A DNA stretch of 64,000 nt. It comes from Bacteroidales bacterium (GTDB lineage Bacteria; Bacteroidota; Bacteroidia; Bacteroidales; F082). The stretch lies in the NCBI GenBank assembly GCA_017553625.1, contig JAFZKP010000037.1:1-64000 (forward strand), given 5' to 3'. Position 1 is the first letter of the stretch, and every line of letters begins with the position of its first letter. Shown here piece by piece: positions 38,834 to 48,300 of this stretch. A program made the translations under genes and the position numbers. The notes below the pieces were generated by a model. It was given only the letters and a program-made list of their open reading frames with translations, did no database searches and was not told the DNA's origin.

Positions 38834-38863
38834 CAAAGGTAGGTAAAGGAAAACAAAAATCAA
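38834..38863 (-). promoter_or_regulatory. Promoter of the DUF1848/helicase operon
   Basis: Minus-strand -7 box TACCTTTG at 38834-38841 and -33 TTG at 38861-38863, 19-bp spacer. This is one of the best promoter matches in the window and fixes the DUF1848 start downstream of it. Confidence 0.7.
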
Positions 38864-38932
38864 AATTAATTGTTGCAAAGTTTTCAACAATTCCCCAATA
38901 ACAAAAGATTTACTAAGCAACGGCTATTGACT

Positions 38933-39637
38933 CTAAAGTAATAACTTTACTCCCAAAGCCACAACAACAGCAATTGTAAAACTCATCAAAGTCCCTAGCA
39001 GAACATATTCAGTTCGTTTTATTTCATTTTTGTCTTTTAATTCACCAAATCGGAATATCGACTTCGCAGCCATTAAAAACCCGATTGCCTCATAGCTTCC
39101 AAGCAATATAAAAGTCATAACCAAAATTCTTTCGAAATACCCAATCCAACGACCTGCCATAGGCAAAGACATATCATCTGCCACAAAATTCCATTTCTTG
39201 CAAAACAAAGAAATCAGAATAGATGTGGGCTTTAACAATATCATATATCCTGAAACAATTATCCAGATTGGAAATCTTTCACTACTAATAACCTGATTTT
39301 CAACAATATAATAACTTAATAACGAGACAACCATCAAATGCAAAAGTTGGTCTATAACAAACACCATCACAGAATCCGGTCGTTTCACAACTGATTTCAA
39401 GAAATCTATGACAAAATGTGAACAGAAGACCACAACTATAACCCACCACAACGACCATTTTGCTATAAAAACATAGGCCACCATAGCGTGCAACAGCGCA
39501 TGCATCAACTGAAACCATATACCCTTGGCATTTATTTGATTTTTTTGCTCACAAAACGCATCAGTCTGTAACACAAAATCGCAAATCAAATGTGCAGCGA
39601 GCAGTTTCACAAGCACTATTTTAATAAGACTTATCAT
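38933..39637 (-). CDS. DUF3307 family membrane protein
   Basis: 234 residues with about six membrane helices. The N-terminal 'LLAAHLICDFVLQTDAF' with later 'WFQLMHALLHAMVAYVF' and 'FVIDFLKSVVKRPDS' is the DUF3307 pattern of conserved His and Asp in membrane helices. Function unknown. It overlaps the SatD-like gene by 17 bases; this pairing recurs in other genomes as far as I know, so they probably act together. Confidence 0.8.
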   Translation of the reverse strand: MISLIKIVLVKLLAAHLICDFVLQTDAFCEQKNQINAKGIWFQLMHALLHAMVAYVFIAKWSLWWVIVVVFCSHFVIDFLKSVVKRPDSVMVFVIDQLLHLMVVSLLSYYIVENQVISSERFPIWIIVSGYMILLKPTSILISLFCKKWNFVADDMSLPMAGRWIGYFERILVMTFILLGSYEAIGFLMAAKSIFRFGELKDKNEIKRTEYVLLGTLMSFTIAVVVALGVKLLL

Positions 39638-40268
39638 ATATCAATTTTTCAAATCTTTTTACATAATTGATTATCAAACCGACTTTTCCCGCTTTCAACA
39701 CTTTGCTGACATTTTGAGGTGTCATGCCTCTCTTTTTTGCAATTTGTCCTTGTGTCACCTCATACAACAGATAATCGTAAATAACACCAGCCTGAATACG
39801 AGTCCATTGAGAAATTATATCATCAGCAAAAGGTGTTGACACAGCAAACTCATCATTTATCATCTCCCAGTGTGTGATTATTGCAAGTCGTTCATATTCC
39901 ATCCTATCTAATGTCCTTCCAGAATAGACAAAAGCATCGCCATTTGATTTAGCCAAAGAATTTGCACGATATAGTAATCCTCCAACACCAATTGCTATTC
40001 TCGCATCCCATACAAACGAATTATTTCTTGGGGTTTTTTTACATAATATAGCCCTTAATAAAATAGCAACCAACAGCGCTTTCTGCGGATTTTCAACCAT
40101 TATTTGAAAAGCATCACCTCTGAAAAACTCCAACTGTAAAGGAATGTCAAGTTCTCGTTGTATCTCTTCAACTGAACTTTCGATTACATCTAACATCGCC
40201 CTTCTTTGACTGTCGTTTCCTAAAGACGAGCCAACAATGTCACCAGTAAGAACACTAACTATTTTCAT
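39621..40268 (-). CDS. SatD-like protein with C-terminal helix-turn-helix
   Basis: 215 residues. The N-terminus 'VLTGDIVGSS' followed by 'QLEFFRGDAFQIMVENP' matches the SatD family, named from the streptococcal sat operon (secretion and acid tolerance). The C-terminus 'VTQGQIAKKRGMTPQNVSKVLKAG' reads as a helix-turn-helix, so a regulatory role over itself and the DUF3307 protein is plausible. Start codon 40268 is supported by a -7 box 20 bp upstream. Confidence 0.8.
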   Translation of the reverse strand: MKIVSVLTGDIVGSSLGNDSQRRAMLDVIESSVEEIQRELDIPLQLEFFRGDAFQIMVENPQKALLVAILLRAILCKKTPRNNSFVWDARIAIGVGGLLYRANSLAKSNGDAFVYSGRTLDRMEYERLAIITHWEMINDEFAVSTPFADDIISQWTRIQAGVIYDYLLYEVTQGQIAKKRGMTPQNVSKVLKAGKVGLIINYVKRFEKLIYDKSY

Positions 40269-40287
40269 ATCTTTATTATTTCGGCTA

Positions 40288-40295
40288 CAAAAATA
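40288..40295 (-). promoter_or_regulatory. -7 box of the SatD/DUF3307 operon
   Basis: Minus-strand TATTTTTG, 20 bp before the SatD start. No -33 TTG seen at the usual distance. Confidence 0.5.
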
Positions 40296-40317
40296 AATAA
40301 AATTTTAATACGTAAAT

Positions 40318-40346
40318 AAAAAAAGGTTGATTATTTAAAATCAACC
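40318..40346 (-). terminator. Rho-independent terminator after threonine aldolase
   Basis: An 8-bp perfect stem (GGTTGATT/AATCAACC, 40325-40332 with 40339-40346) and 6-nt loop, followed on the minus strand by seven T (40318-40324). It ends the aldolase/symporter transcript before the SatD promoter. Confidence 0.75.
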
Positions 40347-40389
40347 AAAATCAGTTAAGTATTTTGTTTTAATGTGCATATCTAATTTG

Positions 40390-41415
40390 TCACAACACCA
40401 GCCTCTTCAGCGCCTCAACAAAGTTATTTATGTCGTCTTCAGTTGTGTCGAACGAGCACATCCAGCGAACAACGTCTTTATCGATATCCCAGTCGTAGAA
40501 GAAATATTGTTTCTGCAGTTCCGTCCAAACTTTACGAGGAAGCTGAACGAAGACACCGTTAACTTGCACAGGATAAACGACTTTCACCTGCGGAATGTCT
40601 TTCACCTTATTGTATAAGAGCTGCGCCATTCGGTTGGAATGCTCAGCGTTTCTGCGCCAAAGCTCGTCTTTGAAATATGCCTCGAACTGCACTGCAAGGA
40701 AGCGCATCTTCGAGCAGAGCTGGAGACCTTGCTTGCGGCGGTATTTGTAGTCTTTCGCCAATTCAGGATTCAGAAACACCACCGACTCCCCTATCATCAG
40801 TCCGTTCTTGGTGCCGCCGAACGAAACTACATCGACACCAGCGTCGGTGGTCATCTCTTTGAAGGAGCAATTCAAAGCCACAGCAGCATTTGCGAGACGC
40901 GCGCCATCCATGTGAAGATACATGTCATGCTCATGAGCCAATTTCGCCAATGCCTTGATTTCATTGATGGTGTAAAGCGTTCCAAGCTCCGTCGATTGTG
41001 TTATCGTGATAGCTTTCGGCTGCGAATGATGCTCAAAACCGAAACCGTGCATACGAGTCATCACCAACTCTGGTGTGAGCTTGCCATCGGGAGTGTCTAC
41101 GGTCAGGAGACGGCAGCCGACGATACGCTGTGGCGCACCACACTCATCCACGTTGACGTGAGCTGTCTCAGCACAAATCACCGCTTCATGCGAACGCACC
41201 ATCGCATCGATAGCCATGGTATTTGCGCCGGTTCCGTTAAAAACAAACGACACAACTGCCTGATTACCAAAGTATTGTTTAAACAATTGTTCAACTCGTG
41301 CGCAATATTCATCGTCGCCATAAGCCAAAGCATGTTCAACATTGGCGTCAGCTATCGCCTTCAAAACCTCTGGGCTGATGCCCGAATGGTTGTCACTTCC
41401 GAATCCTCTTTTCAT
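40390..41415 (-). CDS. Low-specificity L-threonine aldolase
   Basis: A 341-residue PLP enzyme of the threonine aldolase family, which cleaves L-threonine or allo-threonine to glycine and acetaldehyde. Visible signatures: 'FGSDNHSGISPEVL' at the N-terminus, 'VFNGTGANTMAIDAM', 'HMDGARLANAAVAL' with the PLP-contacting Asp, and the PLP lysine K203 in 'VVSFGGTKNGLM'. Full length, with a normal C-terminus. Its start overlaps the stop of the symporter gene (ATGA), so substrate uptake and cleavage may be coupled. A terminator follows. Confidence 0.95.
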   Translation of the reverse strand: MKRGFGSDNHSGISPEVLKAIADANVEHALAYGDDEYCARVEQLFKQYFGNQAVVSFVFNGTGANTMAIDAMVRSHEAVICAETAHVNVDECGAPQRIVGCRLLTVDTPDGKLTPELVMTRMHGFGFEHHSQPKAITITQSTELGTLYTINEIKALAKLAHEHDMYLHMDGARLANAAVALNCSFKEMTTDAGVDVVSFGGTKNGLMIGESVVFLNPELAKDYKYRRKQGLQLCSKMRFLAVQFEAYFKDELWRRNAEHSNRMAQLLYNKVKDIPQVKVVYPVQVNGVFVQLPRKVWTELQKQYFFYDWDIDKDVVRWMCSFDTTEDDINNFVEALKRLVL

Positions 41416-42875
41416 TTTTTATAACCTATTAAACAACATAAAATTGAGCCGAGCAACCCCACGTAGATTGAATCGACAGGCAAAGATACAAATTCCGCGA
41501 TAATCAGGCAAGCCGTTCCGAAAATAATTGAGACAAAAACCCATTTCGGCTTGAATCTTCCCGGGAAAAACATCGCCAACGTCAGCGGCACGAAGGTCGC
41601 CGTGGTACGCAATCCCATCGACAAGAACCCCAAGTCATTGATGTAACTTCCTGAAAATGAAGCAGCTACGACAACAGCCATCAGCTGCAACCCGACGATG
41701 ATGTAACGCGATACTTTAAGGCTGTTTTTAGGCTTGACAACGTCTTTCACCAAAATCGTAGAGATGCCCAAAGTGAGCCCCGAGCCGCCGATGATGATGG
41801 TTATCAACAAGGTGCCAAGCACTAATCCGCCAATGAATTTTGGCATGTGGTTTGTCACAAACATCGGGAAAGCCTGCGCCGAACTCGTCATGACACCCAG
41901 ACCTTCTGGAATCTCTTTCCCAATGACACTCAACGCGTTAAGCTCATCAACAGTGATATAATGCGAGCGCATGTACATGCCCACCATCACGCAGGCGAAG
42001 CCGATTGGGATGGAAATCAAGGCTGAAATCATGGCGCCTTTGCGAGCGATGCTGTCGCTCCTTCCCGACCATATCGCCTGAGCGTAAGTCTGCGTCGAAA
42101 GCACGCCGAGGATGACCGAGAGACACGAACCCACGTCTTTTGAGATGCCTCGCGCAAATGGATATTGGTATCTCAGATTCACGTCCCTGACCGTCTCAAA
42201 TCCGCTAACAGACTGAATGTCAGTATTTAACAAGACATTTTTAACAGAATCAATCAAGCCGGTGTAACCTTTTGAAAGCACCAACACTATCACGCCTGCA
42301 GCCAATGCCGACAGGCACAAAAGTATGATTTTCACCACGCCGCCGATGCCCGCGCTCCACAACCCGCCGAAGACGACGTATAGCGTCATTATTATCGCGG
42401 AAAGAATTGCGCACGCCCAGAACGGGATGCTGAACAGCGTCATGAGCAATGCAGACGCCGACAACACTTGCGCAATAATGCTGATGAACATTCCGAACGA
42501 GCATAAAACCGAGCCCGTCATCTCAGCCTTGCGGCCGTATTGCTTACGCACGATTTCGAGCAGCGTGGTGCTTCCGCTATGCCTTAACGGCACCACGTAG
42601 CCTATCGCGAGCGCCACACATCCGAGCGCCATGCCCATCGTGAACCACCATGCCGAGATGCCGAAGCTGAACGCGAGCTGCGCCGTGCCCACCGTCGACT
42701 GTCCGCCCACCAAAGTGCCGATGATGGCACCAGTCACCACCCAAGTGCCCGCGCGACCGCCACTGGTATGGAAGTCGTTGGCGTTCTTGACTTTCTTAAC
42801 TGAAAGAATACCAACCACTTCAATGAGAGCGACCGCTAATATCAAGCCCAGAATATGATAAAATGATATAGACAT
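41412..42875 (-). CDS. Sodium/solute symporter (SSS family)
   Basis: A 487-residue inner-membrane transporter with about 13 hydrophobic helices. 'NANDFHTSGGRAGTWVVTGAIIGTLVGGQSTVGTAQLAF' (about residues 31-69) is the typical SSS start, with the substrate/sodium-binding region after helix 1. Substrate unknown; the coupled threonine aldolase suggests an amino acid. The start at 42875 (MSISFYHILG) is chosen because the -7 box at 42896-42903 lies between it and an upstream ATG at 42950. Confidence 0.9.
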   Translation of the reverse strand: MSISFYHILGLILAVALIEVVGILSVKKVKNANDFHTSGGRAGTWVVTGAIIGTLVGGQSTVGTAQLAFSFGISAWWFTMGMALGCVALAIGYVVPLRHSGSTTLLEIVRKQYGRKAEMTGSVLCSFGMFISIIAQVLSASALLMTLFSIPFWACAILSAIIMTLYVVFGGLWSAGIGGVVKIILLCLSALAAGVIVLVLSKGYTGLIDSVKNVLLNTDIQSVSGFETVRDVNLRYQYPFARGISKDVGSCLSVILGVLSTQTYAQAIWSGRSDSIARKGAMISALISIPIGFACVMVGMYMRSHYITVDELNALSVIGKEIPEGLGVMTSSAQAFPMFVTNHMPKFIGGLVLGTLLITIIIGGSGLTLGISTILVKDVVKPKNSLKVSRYIIVGLQLMAVVVAASFSGSYINDLGFLSMGLRTTATFVPLTLAMFFPGRFKPKWVFVSIIFGTACLIIAEFVSLPVDSIYVGLLGSILCCLIGYKK

Positions 42876-42895
42876 TTTCGATTTTAAAAACGCTG

Positions 42896-42903
42896 CAAAA
42901 ATA
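42896..42903 (-). promoter_or_regulatory. -7 box of the symporter/aldolase operon
   Basis: Minus-strand TATTTTTG, 21 bp before the chosen start codon. Confidence 0.5.
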
Positions 42904-42952
42904 GTAAAAATAACAATTAGTTTTTTATCCATCAAGATTATTGATACCATTT

Positions 42953-43065
42953 TCGAATTGCTCTCAGTACCCTGTGATAAATCGCAATTATGAGAATAAT
43001 TCTTAAAAACTTTTAATGTTATTCGCAGAATTACGACTTTCTACCAAGAACTGAGAGTAATTCGA
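42953..43065. repeat. 113-bp imperfect palindrome between divergent genes
   Basis: The left arm begins TCGAATTGCTCTCAG (42953-42967) and the right arm ends CTGAGAGTAATTCGA (43051-43065), 14 of 15 bases matching. The arms continue without any gap through a weaker middle to a second matched block (42983-42999 with 43019-43035, 14 of 17). It lies between the promoters of the symporter and of the nitroreductase, so it may be an operator or a degenerate mobile palindrome. Confidence 0.8.
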
Positions 43066-43087
43066 GAATGACATTAAAAATTTTTCT

Positions 43088-43095
43088 TATCTTTG
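43088..43095 (+). promoter_or_regulatory. -7 box of the nitroreductase gene
   Basis: TATCTTTG, 14 bp before the ATG at 43110. The right arm of the palindrome ends about 22 bp upstream, in the -33 region. Confidence 0.55.
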
Positions 43096-43109
43096 CAAAA
43101 ATTTTAATC

Positions 43110-43730
43110 ATGAAAAAGCTATTACTAACCCTTATCGCGGCGACGCTGATATTAAGTGGCTGCTGCAACAAATCGAACGAATCAAACGAAACAGTTATGA
43201 ATACTACAATGGAAGACCTGCTGACACGACGCAGCGTGCGCAGCTACACCGACGAAGTGCCTCCGACTGAGGTCATCGAAGAAATCTGCAAGGCCGGGAC
43301 ATACGCCCCGACAGGCATGAACAAACAATCGCCAATAATCATCGCCGTCACAAACCGCGAGGTGCGCGACAGACTGAGCAAACTCAACGCAGGCGTCTTC
43401 GGCCGCGACAACGACATGGACCCGTTCTACGGCGCTCCAGTTGTCTTGGTTGTACTCGCTGACACCACAGCGGCATTCACATGGAAGGAAGACGGCTCTC
43501 TCGTCATGGGCAATCTCCTCAACGCCGCACACGCCAAAGGACTCGGCTCATGCTGGATCCACCGCGCCAAAGAGGTGTTCGAGACCGAAGAAGGCAAAGC
43601 CATCCTCCGCGACCTCGGCATCGACGACACGAAATACGTCGGAATCGGCAACTGCATCCTCGGCTATGTGAAAGGCGACTACCCTGTCGCAAGACCAAGA
43701 AAAGACAATTATATTTATTGGATAAAGTAA
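43110..43730 (+). CDS. Nitroreductase-family lipoprotein
   Basis: 206 residues. The N-terminus is a lipoprotein signal (MKKLLLTLIAATLILSGC) with the lipobox Cys at residue 18, unusual for a family that is normally cytoplasmic. The remainder is a nitroreductase fold binding FMN: 'LLTRRSVRSYTDEVPP', 'YAPTGMNKQSPIIIAVT', 'GSLVMGNLLNAAHAKGLGSCWI'. The start at 43110 is preferred to an ATG at 43068 because the -7 box lies between them and because it yields the signal peptide. It may reduce a nitro or quinone substrate in the periplasm; the donor is unclear, as NAD(P)H is absent there. Confidence 0.85.
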   Translation: MKKLLLTLIAATLILSGCCNKSNESNETVMNTTMEDLLTRRSVRSYTDEVPPTEVIEEICKAGTYAPTGMNKQSPIIIAVTNREVRDRLSKLNAGVFGRDNDMDPFYGAPVVLVVLADTTAAFTWKEDGSLVMGNLLNAAHAKGLGSCWIHRAKEVFETEEGKAILRDLGIDDTKYVGIGNCILGYVKGDYPVARPRKDNYIYWIK

Positions 43731-43833
43731 TGGACATGATAGACAAAGCCTTGTCAGACATCACAAAACAACGTTGATTATCAATATTATATAAATTTTA
43801 TCGATAGACAAAGCTTGTTTTGGCCTTGACAAT

Positions 43834-43866
43834 TTGATTTTTATAAAAAAATTTGCTATATCTTTG
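43834..43866 (+). promoter_or_regulatory. Promoter of the TPR regulator gene
   Basis: -33 TTG at 43834-43836 and -7 box TATCTTTG at 43859-43866, 22-bp spacer, 25 bp before the ATG at 43892. Confidence 0.6.
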
Positions 43867-43891
43867 CATCGTCAACGAATAAAAATTGACA

Positions 43892-45244
43892 ATGCGACCA
43901 TTTAAAAGATATATCACAATTGCGCTCCTCGTTATGATGACGGTTTTTGTCTCGTGCAGACAAGAATCGCGTTATGACGAGGCGCTTGCTTTATATAATA
44001 AAGGTGTGGAGCATCGAGAGGCGAAACAAAACAAAGACGCCGCAAAATGTTTCAGCGACGCTCTTGTAACGCTCAACCTCTGCGATGAAGAAAACGATGC
44101 TGTCAAAGCGCTGAAAGCCGCCACCGAGGACCGCCTCGGTGAGATTTACTGGCTACAAAGTCTTTTCGACGATGCTCTGGCACTTCATCTCGACGCCTCT
44201 GCCCTTTTCGATGAGCTTCATGACTCATCATCTTTGATGAAATCGCTGAGAAACGCCGGTCGCGCCGAAGCCTCGTTGAAGCATCTTCAAGAAGCCGAAA
44301 ACCATTATTATGAATCCATCGAAATCGCGAAATCATTGAACGACAAAGACTTCACAAACGCCACAAGTCTCGACCTGGCACGTGACATCTACATGGAGAC
44401 AGAAGATTTTGGAAAGATGATTTCCGTTGTGAGCCACGCTCTTGAAAACGGTGCAGAGCCTTACCAATGCCACTTGCTACTTGGTCTGGCTTATTATTAT
44501 CTTGAAAACGATGACGAAGCTATAATGCATCTCAACGAGGCAGCTAAAAGCGACAAAGCAGGAATGAAGATGTCGGCGTATCAGACGTTGTATTTCATTT
44601 ACCAACTGCGTGACGATTATGCCAAAGCCCTTGAATATCATGAGCTTTACAACGAAAACATGATTGCCGCCGACAACCAGCACCGTGGCGAGGAGATGCA
44701 GCGCATCAAAGGCGAACAAGATTTAAAGATGCAGGAAAACGCCTTGAAAGCCAAGCAGAAAACAAGAACATTGTATCTGTGCGGAGTCCTCGCGGTGCTC
44801 GTAATTGCTTTAATAATAACTATTATTCTGCTGCGTCAGAGAACACTGAGAAACCGCCTCGAAGCTGAGAAAGCCAAGAATCAGTTTGAGCTCGCTTTGA
44901 AGAAAAACAAAGTTTACGTCACCGCCCTCGCGTTGTCGGAGCAGATTACGAAAAGCACCCTCGATTTCAACATCAGCGAAGAGGACTGGAACGACTTTGT
45001 GAGTCTCACCAACAACGTTTACGGCAACTTCACGAAGAAACTGCTTGACAGATACCCTACCCTGACAAAGAGTGATCTGCAGATTTGCTGCCTCACGCGA
45101 CAAGGTTTCAGCAACCAGGTGATTTCGGTGCTGTTCAACCAGCAGACGAACTCCTACGCACGACGCAAATCGAGGATTAAGCAGGAAAAGATGAACGGAA
45201 GCGAGGATACACGGAGTCTTGAGGAAATATTGGAATCAGTATGA
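43892..45244 (+). CDS. TPR membrane protein with C-terminal HTH
   Basis: About 450 residues. It begins with a lipoprotein-like signal (RYITIALLVMMTVFVSC), then tetratricopeptide repeats (about 28-270), one membrane helix (about 293-312, LYLCGVLAVLVIALIITIIL), a coiled coil and a cytoplasmic C-terminus 'LTKSDLQICCLTRQGFSNQVISVLFNQQTNSYARRKSRIK'-type, i.e. the LuxR-like helix-turn-helix found in many Bacteroidota TPR regulators. It is thus a one-component membrane sensor/regulator, not a kinase. ATG at 43892 is used; a TTG two codons earlier is unlikely. A hairpin element follows directly. Confidence 0.85.
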   Translation: MRPFKRYITIALLVMMTVFVSCRQESRYDEALALYNKGVEHREAKQNKDAAKCFSDALVTLNLCDEENDAVKALKAATEDRLGEIYWLQSLFDDALALHLDASALFDELHDSSSLMKSLRNAGRAEASLKHLQEAENHYYESIEIAKSLNDKDFTNATSLDLARDIYMETEDFGKMISVVSHALENGAEPYQCHLLLGLAYYYLENDDEAIMHLNEAAKSDKAGMKMSAYQTLYFIYQLRDDYAKALEYHELYNENMIAADNQHRGEEMQRIKGEQDLKMQENALKAKQKTRTLYLCGVLAVLVIALIITIILLRQRTLRNRLEAEKAKNQFELALKKNKVYVTALALSEQITKSTLDFNISEEDWNDFVSLTNNVYGNFTKKLLDRYPTLTKSDLQICCLTRQGFSNQVISVLFNQQTNSYARRKSRIKQEKMNGSEDTRSLEEILESV

Positions 45245-45330
45245 GGTTCCTCGCCCCTACGGGGCTTGGAATGACAGCGGTTTCATAAATAGCAACGTTG
45301 TCATTCCGAACCCGCAAGGGTGAGGAAACT
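45243..45330. repeat. Long inverted-repeat element with nested hairpins
   Basis: Two arms of about 30 bp: TTCCTCGCCCCTACGGGGC then TTGGAATGACA on the left, and TGTCATTCCGAACCCGCA then AGGGTGAGGAA on the right, separated by about 20 bp. Each arm also has its own small hairpin (GCCCC TAC GGGGC; ACCC GCAA GGGT). It lies between the TPR regulator stop and the LRR gene and may act as a terminator; the form suggests a dispersed REP-type element. Confidence 0.8.
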
Positions 45331-45366
45331 CAAAAAATAAAACGCAAACAAATAAAAATTTATACT

Positions 45367-48300
45367 ATGAAAAAATTATTTTTAACAACATTGTTTTTGA
45401 CATTTGTCATTTCGAGCTTACACGCCCAGACATTCACTGCTGGCGACCTGAATTATTCTGTTAACGATGACGGTGTTTCTGTAACAGTTATCAATTCAGC
45501 CGGATATATGTTGGGTGATTTGATTATTCCGGATACAGTAACCGACAACGGCAACACATATGCGGTTACAGCAATTGGAGATTATGCATTTTCGTTTTCA
45601 GCTTATGAAATGCTAATACTTCCAAACACTCTTGTTTCAATTGGCAATGAAGCCTTTTATTGCGGTGTGTTTAATTGTACGTTGAGAATTCCAAACTCGG
45701 TTGAGAATATTGGGTACAATGCATTTTTAAATTGCAGGAATCTGACAGGTCATTTGACAATTCCAAACTCTGTAACAAATATTGGCTTTTGTGCTTTTAT
45801 GAATTGTGGATTCACAGGATTAACACTTCCCGAGTCGCTTAGTTCTATTAGTTCCAGTGCCTTTGCCGAGTGCAATCAGATGTCGGGGACATTGATACTG
45901 CCAAGTTCAATAACAAGTATTGAAGAATACGCTTTTACCGGTTGTAGTTTTACAAGCATAGTCTCATACGCACTAACACCTCCTGAATTAGGCGAGGATG
46001 CGTTTACTGATTTCGGCTGTTCAACTTTGACTGTTCCGAGCGGATGTTTGCAAGAATATCAAAACTCTGATTGGGCTCAATATTTCGATACATTTATTCC
46101 ATGTTGGGACGGCACCGTCGCTGAATCATACGCAGGAGGCACCGGTTCGGCATCCGATCCATTTCAGATTGCTACGCCAGAGCAGCTTGCACTTCTTGCC
46201 CAGCAGACAAATTCGGGCCTTGTCGGAATATATCATTATGTTTTAACAAACGATATTTGTTTGAGTGGCTCTAATATGTTACAATGGATTCCGATAGGAA
46301 AAAATAATAACACATCTCAAAAGTATTTCATCGGTGTTTTCGACGGTAACGGTCACACTATTTCAGACATGTATGTTACAGAACGCCCAGACAGCTATTG
46401 TGTCGGTCTGTTTGGCTATACAGCTTCCGCTACTATAAAAAACCTTAATGTCCAAAATTCAACAATAAATTATCATGCTGTTGTGCCAAATACTGTTGAT
46501 TGTGCCGGCTTAATCGCGGGATTGGCGGAAAATTCACATTTCATAAACTGCACAGTTGATGGAAGTATTGCTTATGAAGGTGATACCGGTTATAGTTTGG
46601 GCGGTTTAGTAGGTAGGCTCCCGATTTATTACTCTAATGCAAGCACAATAAGTGTCACCGACTGTATAAATTATGCCACAATTCAGGCTAACTGCCCTGG
46701 TGTTATCATCGGTGGTGGAGAAAACGGCGGAATTATTGGACATACGTTTGTATCACTCGGTAATATAACTGAATTGAATATAGAAAATTGTTATAATTAC
46801 GGTGATATTATCGCTGGCGGCAGATTGGGTGGCATTGTTGGAAGGTTTACTATATCTAACAACAATAAAGGTAATGTAAGAAACTGTGAAAATTATGGAA
46901 CAATAACGGCTACCAACGGTTATTCCGGAGGAATTGCGGCAGAAGCGGAAGGTGTTTATTTAGAAAACTGCGTTAATAATTTCGCAGGTAGTATTTATGG
47001 ACAGTGTGTTGGAGGAATATTAAGCACCACAAATCGCTATGCAACGGTAATATCCAAATGTGTGAATCACGCGGCGATATTCGGCGATTTTTCAGCAGGC
47101 GGTATTGTGGGTATTGGATGCCGTGTTTCTAACTGTTACAATACAGGCGATATTTCATTCATTTCGAATGGTAACGGGATATCCAATTCAAGCATAGGCG
47201 GCATTGCAGGTGAAATCGCAAAATCGGTATGCCGAAATGTTTATAATACAGGTAATGTCGCCTCATCAAGAGGCACGACACGTGCCGGCATTGTTATTGG
47301 TTCACTCGGTGCTGATGCCCAATGCCGTAATCTGTATTGGCTTGGTGATTACGACATTCCAGCCTGCGGAGATTCTTTAGTCCCTGAAAATTCATGCGCT
47401 TTCCGTCAGGGTACGACACCGACGACTTGGGTTCTCGATGAGCCACAATACGGCACCACCGACTTAATTGAGGCATTAAACCGCGGCTCAAATTACGAAT
47501 GCCTATGGCTTGAAGATGAAGATGTCATCAACCATAGACTTCCAATTTTTATTGATTACCCGCAAAACTATCCACTAATCGGCGCTGAATGGTATTACGA
47601 AATCACAAACGACAACGGCAGCGTCACTTACCAGTATCTCGAATGCGCTGCTGACACCACCATCGGCACTACCAGACCGAAAGTCGTTGTAAAGAGCAAC
47701 ACGTTGTATGACAAAGACTTACACACAAAAATCACGCATGAATATGTTTACTCTGAAAATGGAATTGTTTATTGGTGGGACAAGCAGTCGCAGAGCTACA
47801 CCACTTTGTATAATTTCAACGCCATTGTCGGTGAGCAGTGGACAATTCATGTTGGAACTCATAATATTACAATGCGTGTAGACGAGGTTAACAACATTGA
47901 ATATGGCGGACAAACCTATCGTGTCCTGACTGTCAGCGATGCCGACGACATCTTCAGCGGCGACATCATCTGCGGCATAGGTCACACCACGAGCTTCTTC
48001 CCTGAGAATCTGCTCAACAACCGCGATTTCGACGTTGATGGCATCCGCTGCTACTGGCATTTCGGCGAGGAGCTGCTGCAATTCGGTGAAGTCGATTGCG
48101 ATGAGATTTACAACCAATATAATGATGTCGCTGAAAATGAGGAAATGGGGCTTGAGGTTTATCCGAATCCGACAAATGGTGTTATCACTATCAATTTAAC
48201 CGCTGTAGAGACGTGCCATGGCGTGTCTCTACCACAGGCGATGGAATACACAATTACAAATATCTGCGGGCAGATTATGATGAAAGGAATGATTTCAGGT

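Noticed and set aside
43733..43777. Tiny reading frame after the nitroreductase gene
   Set aside because: Only about 15 codons, no supporting signal.
48205..48232. IS terminal repeat or restriction-type site
   Set aside because: No transposase or second end is near, and the reading frame continues through it without a break.
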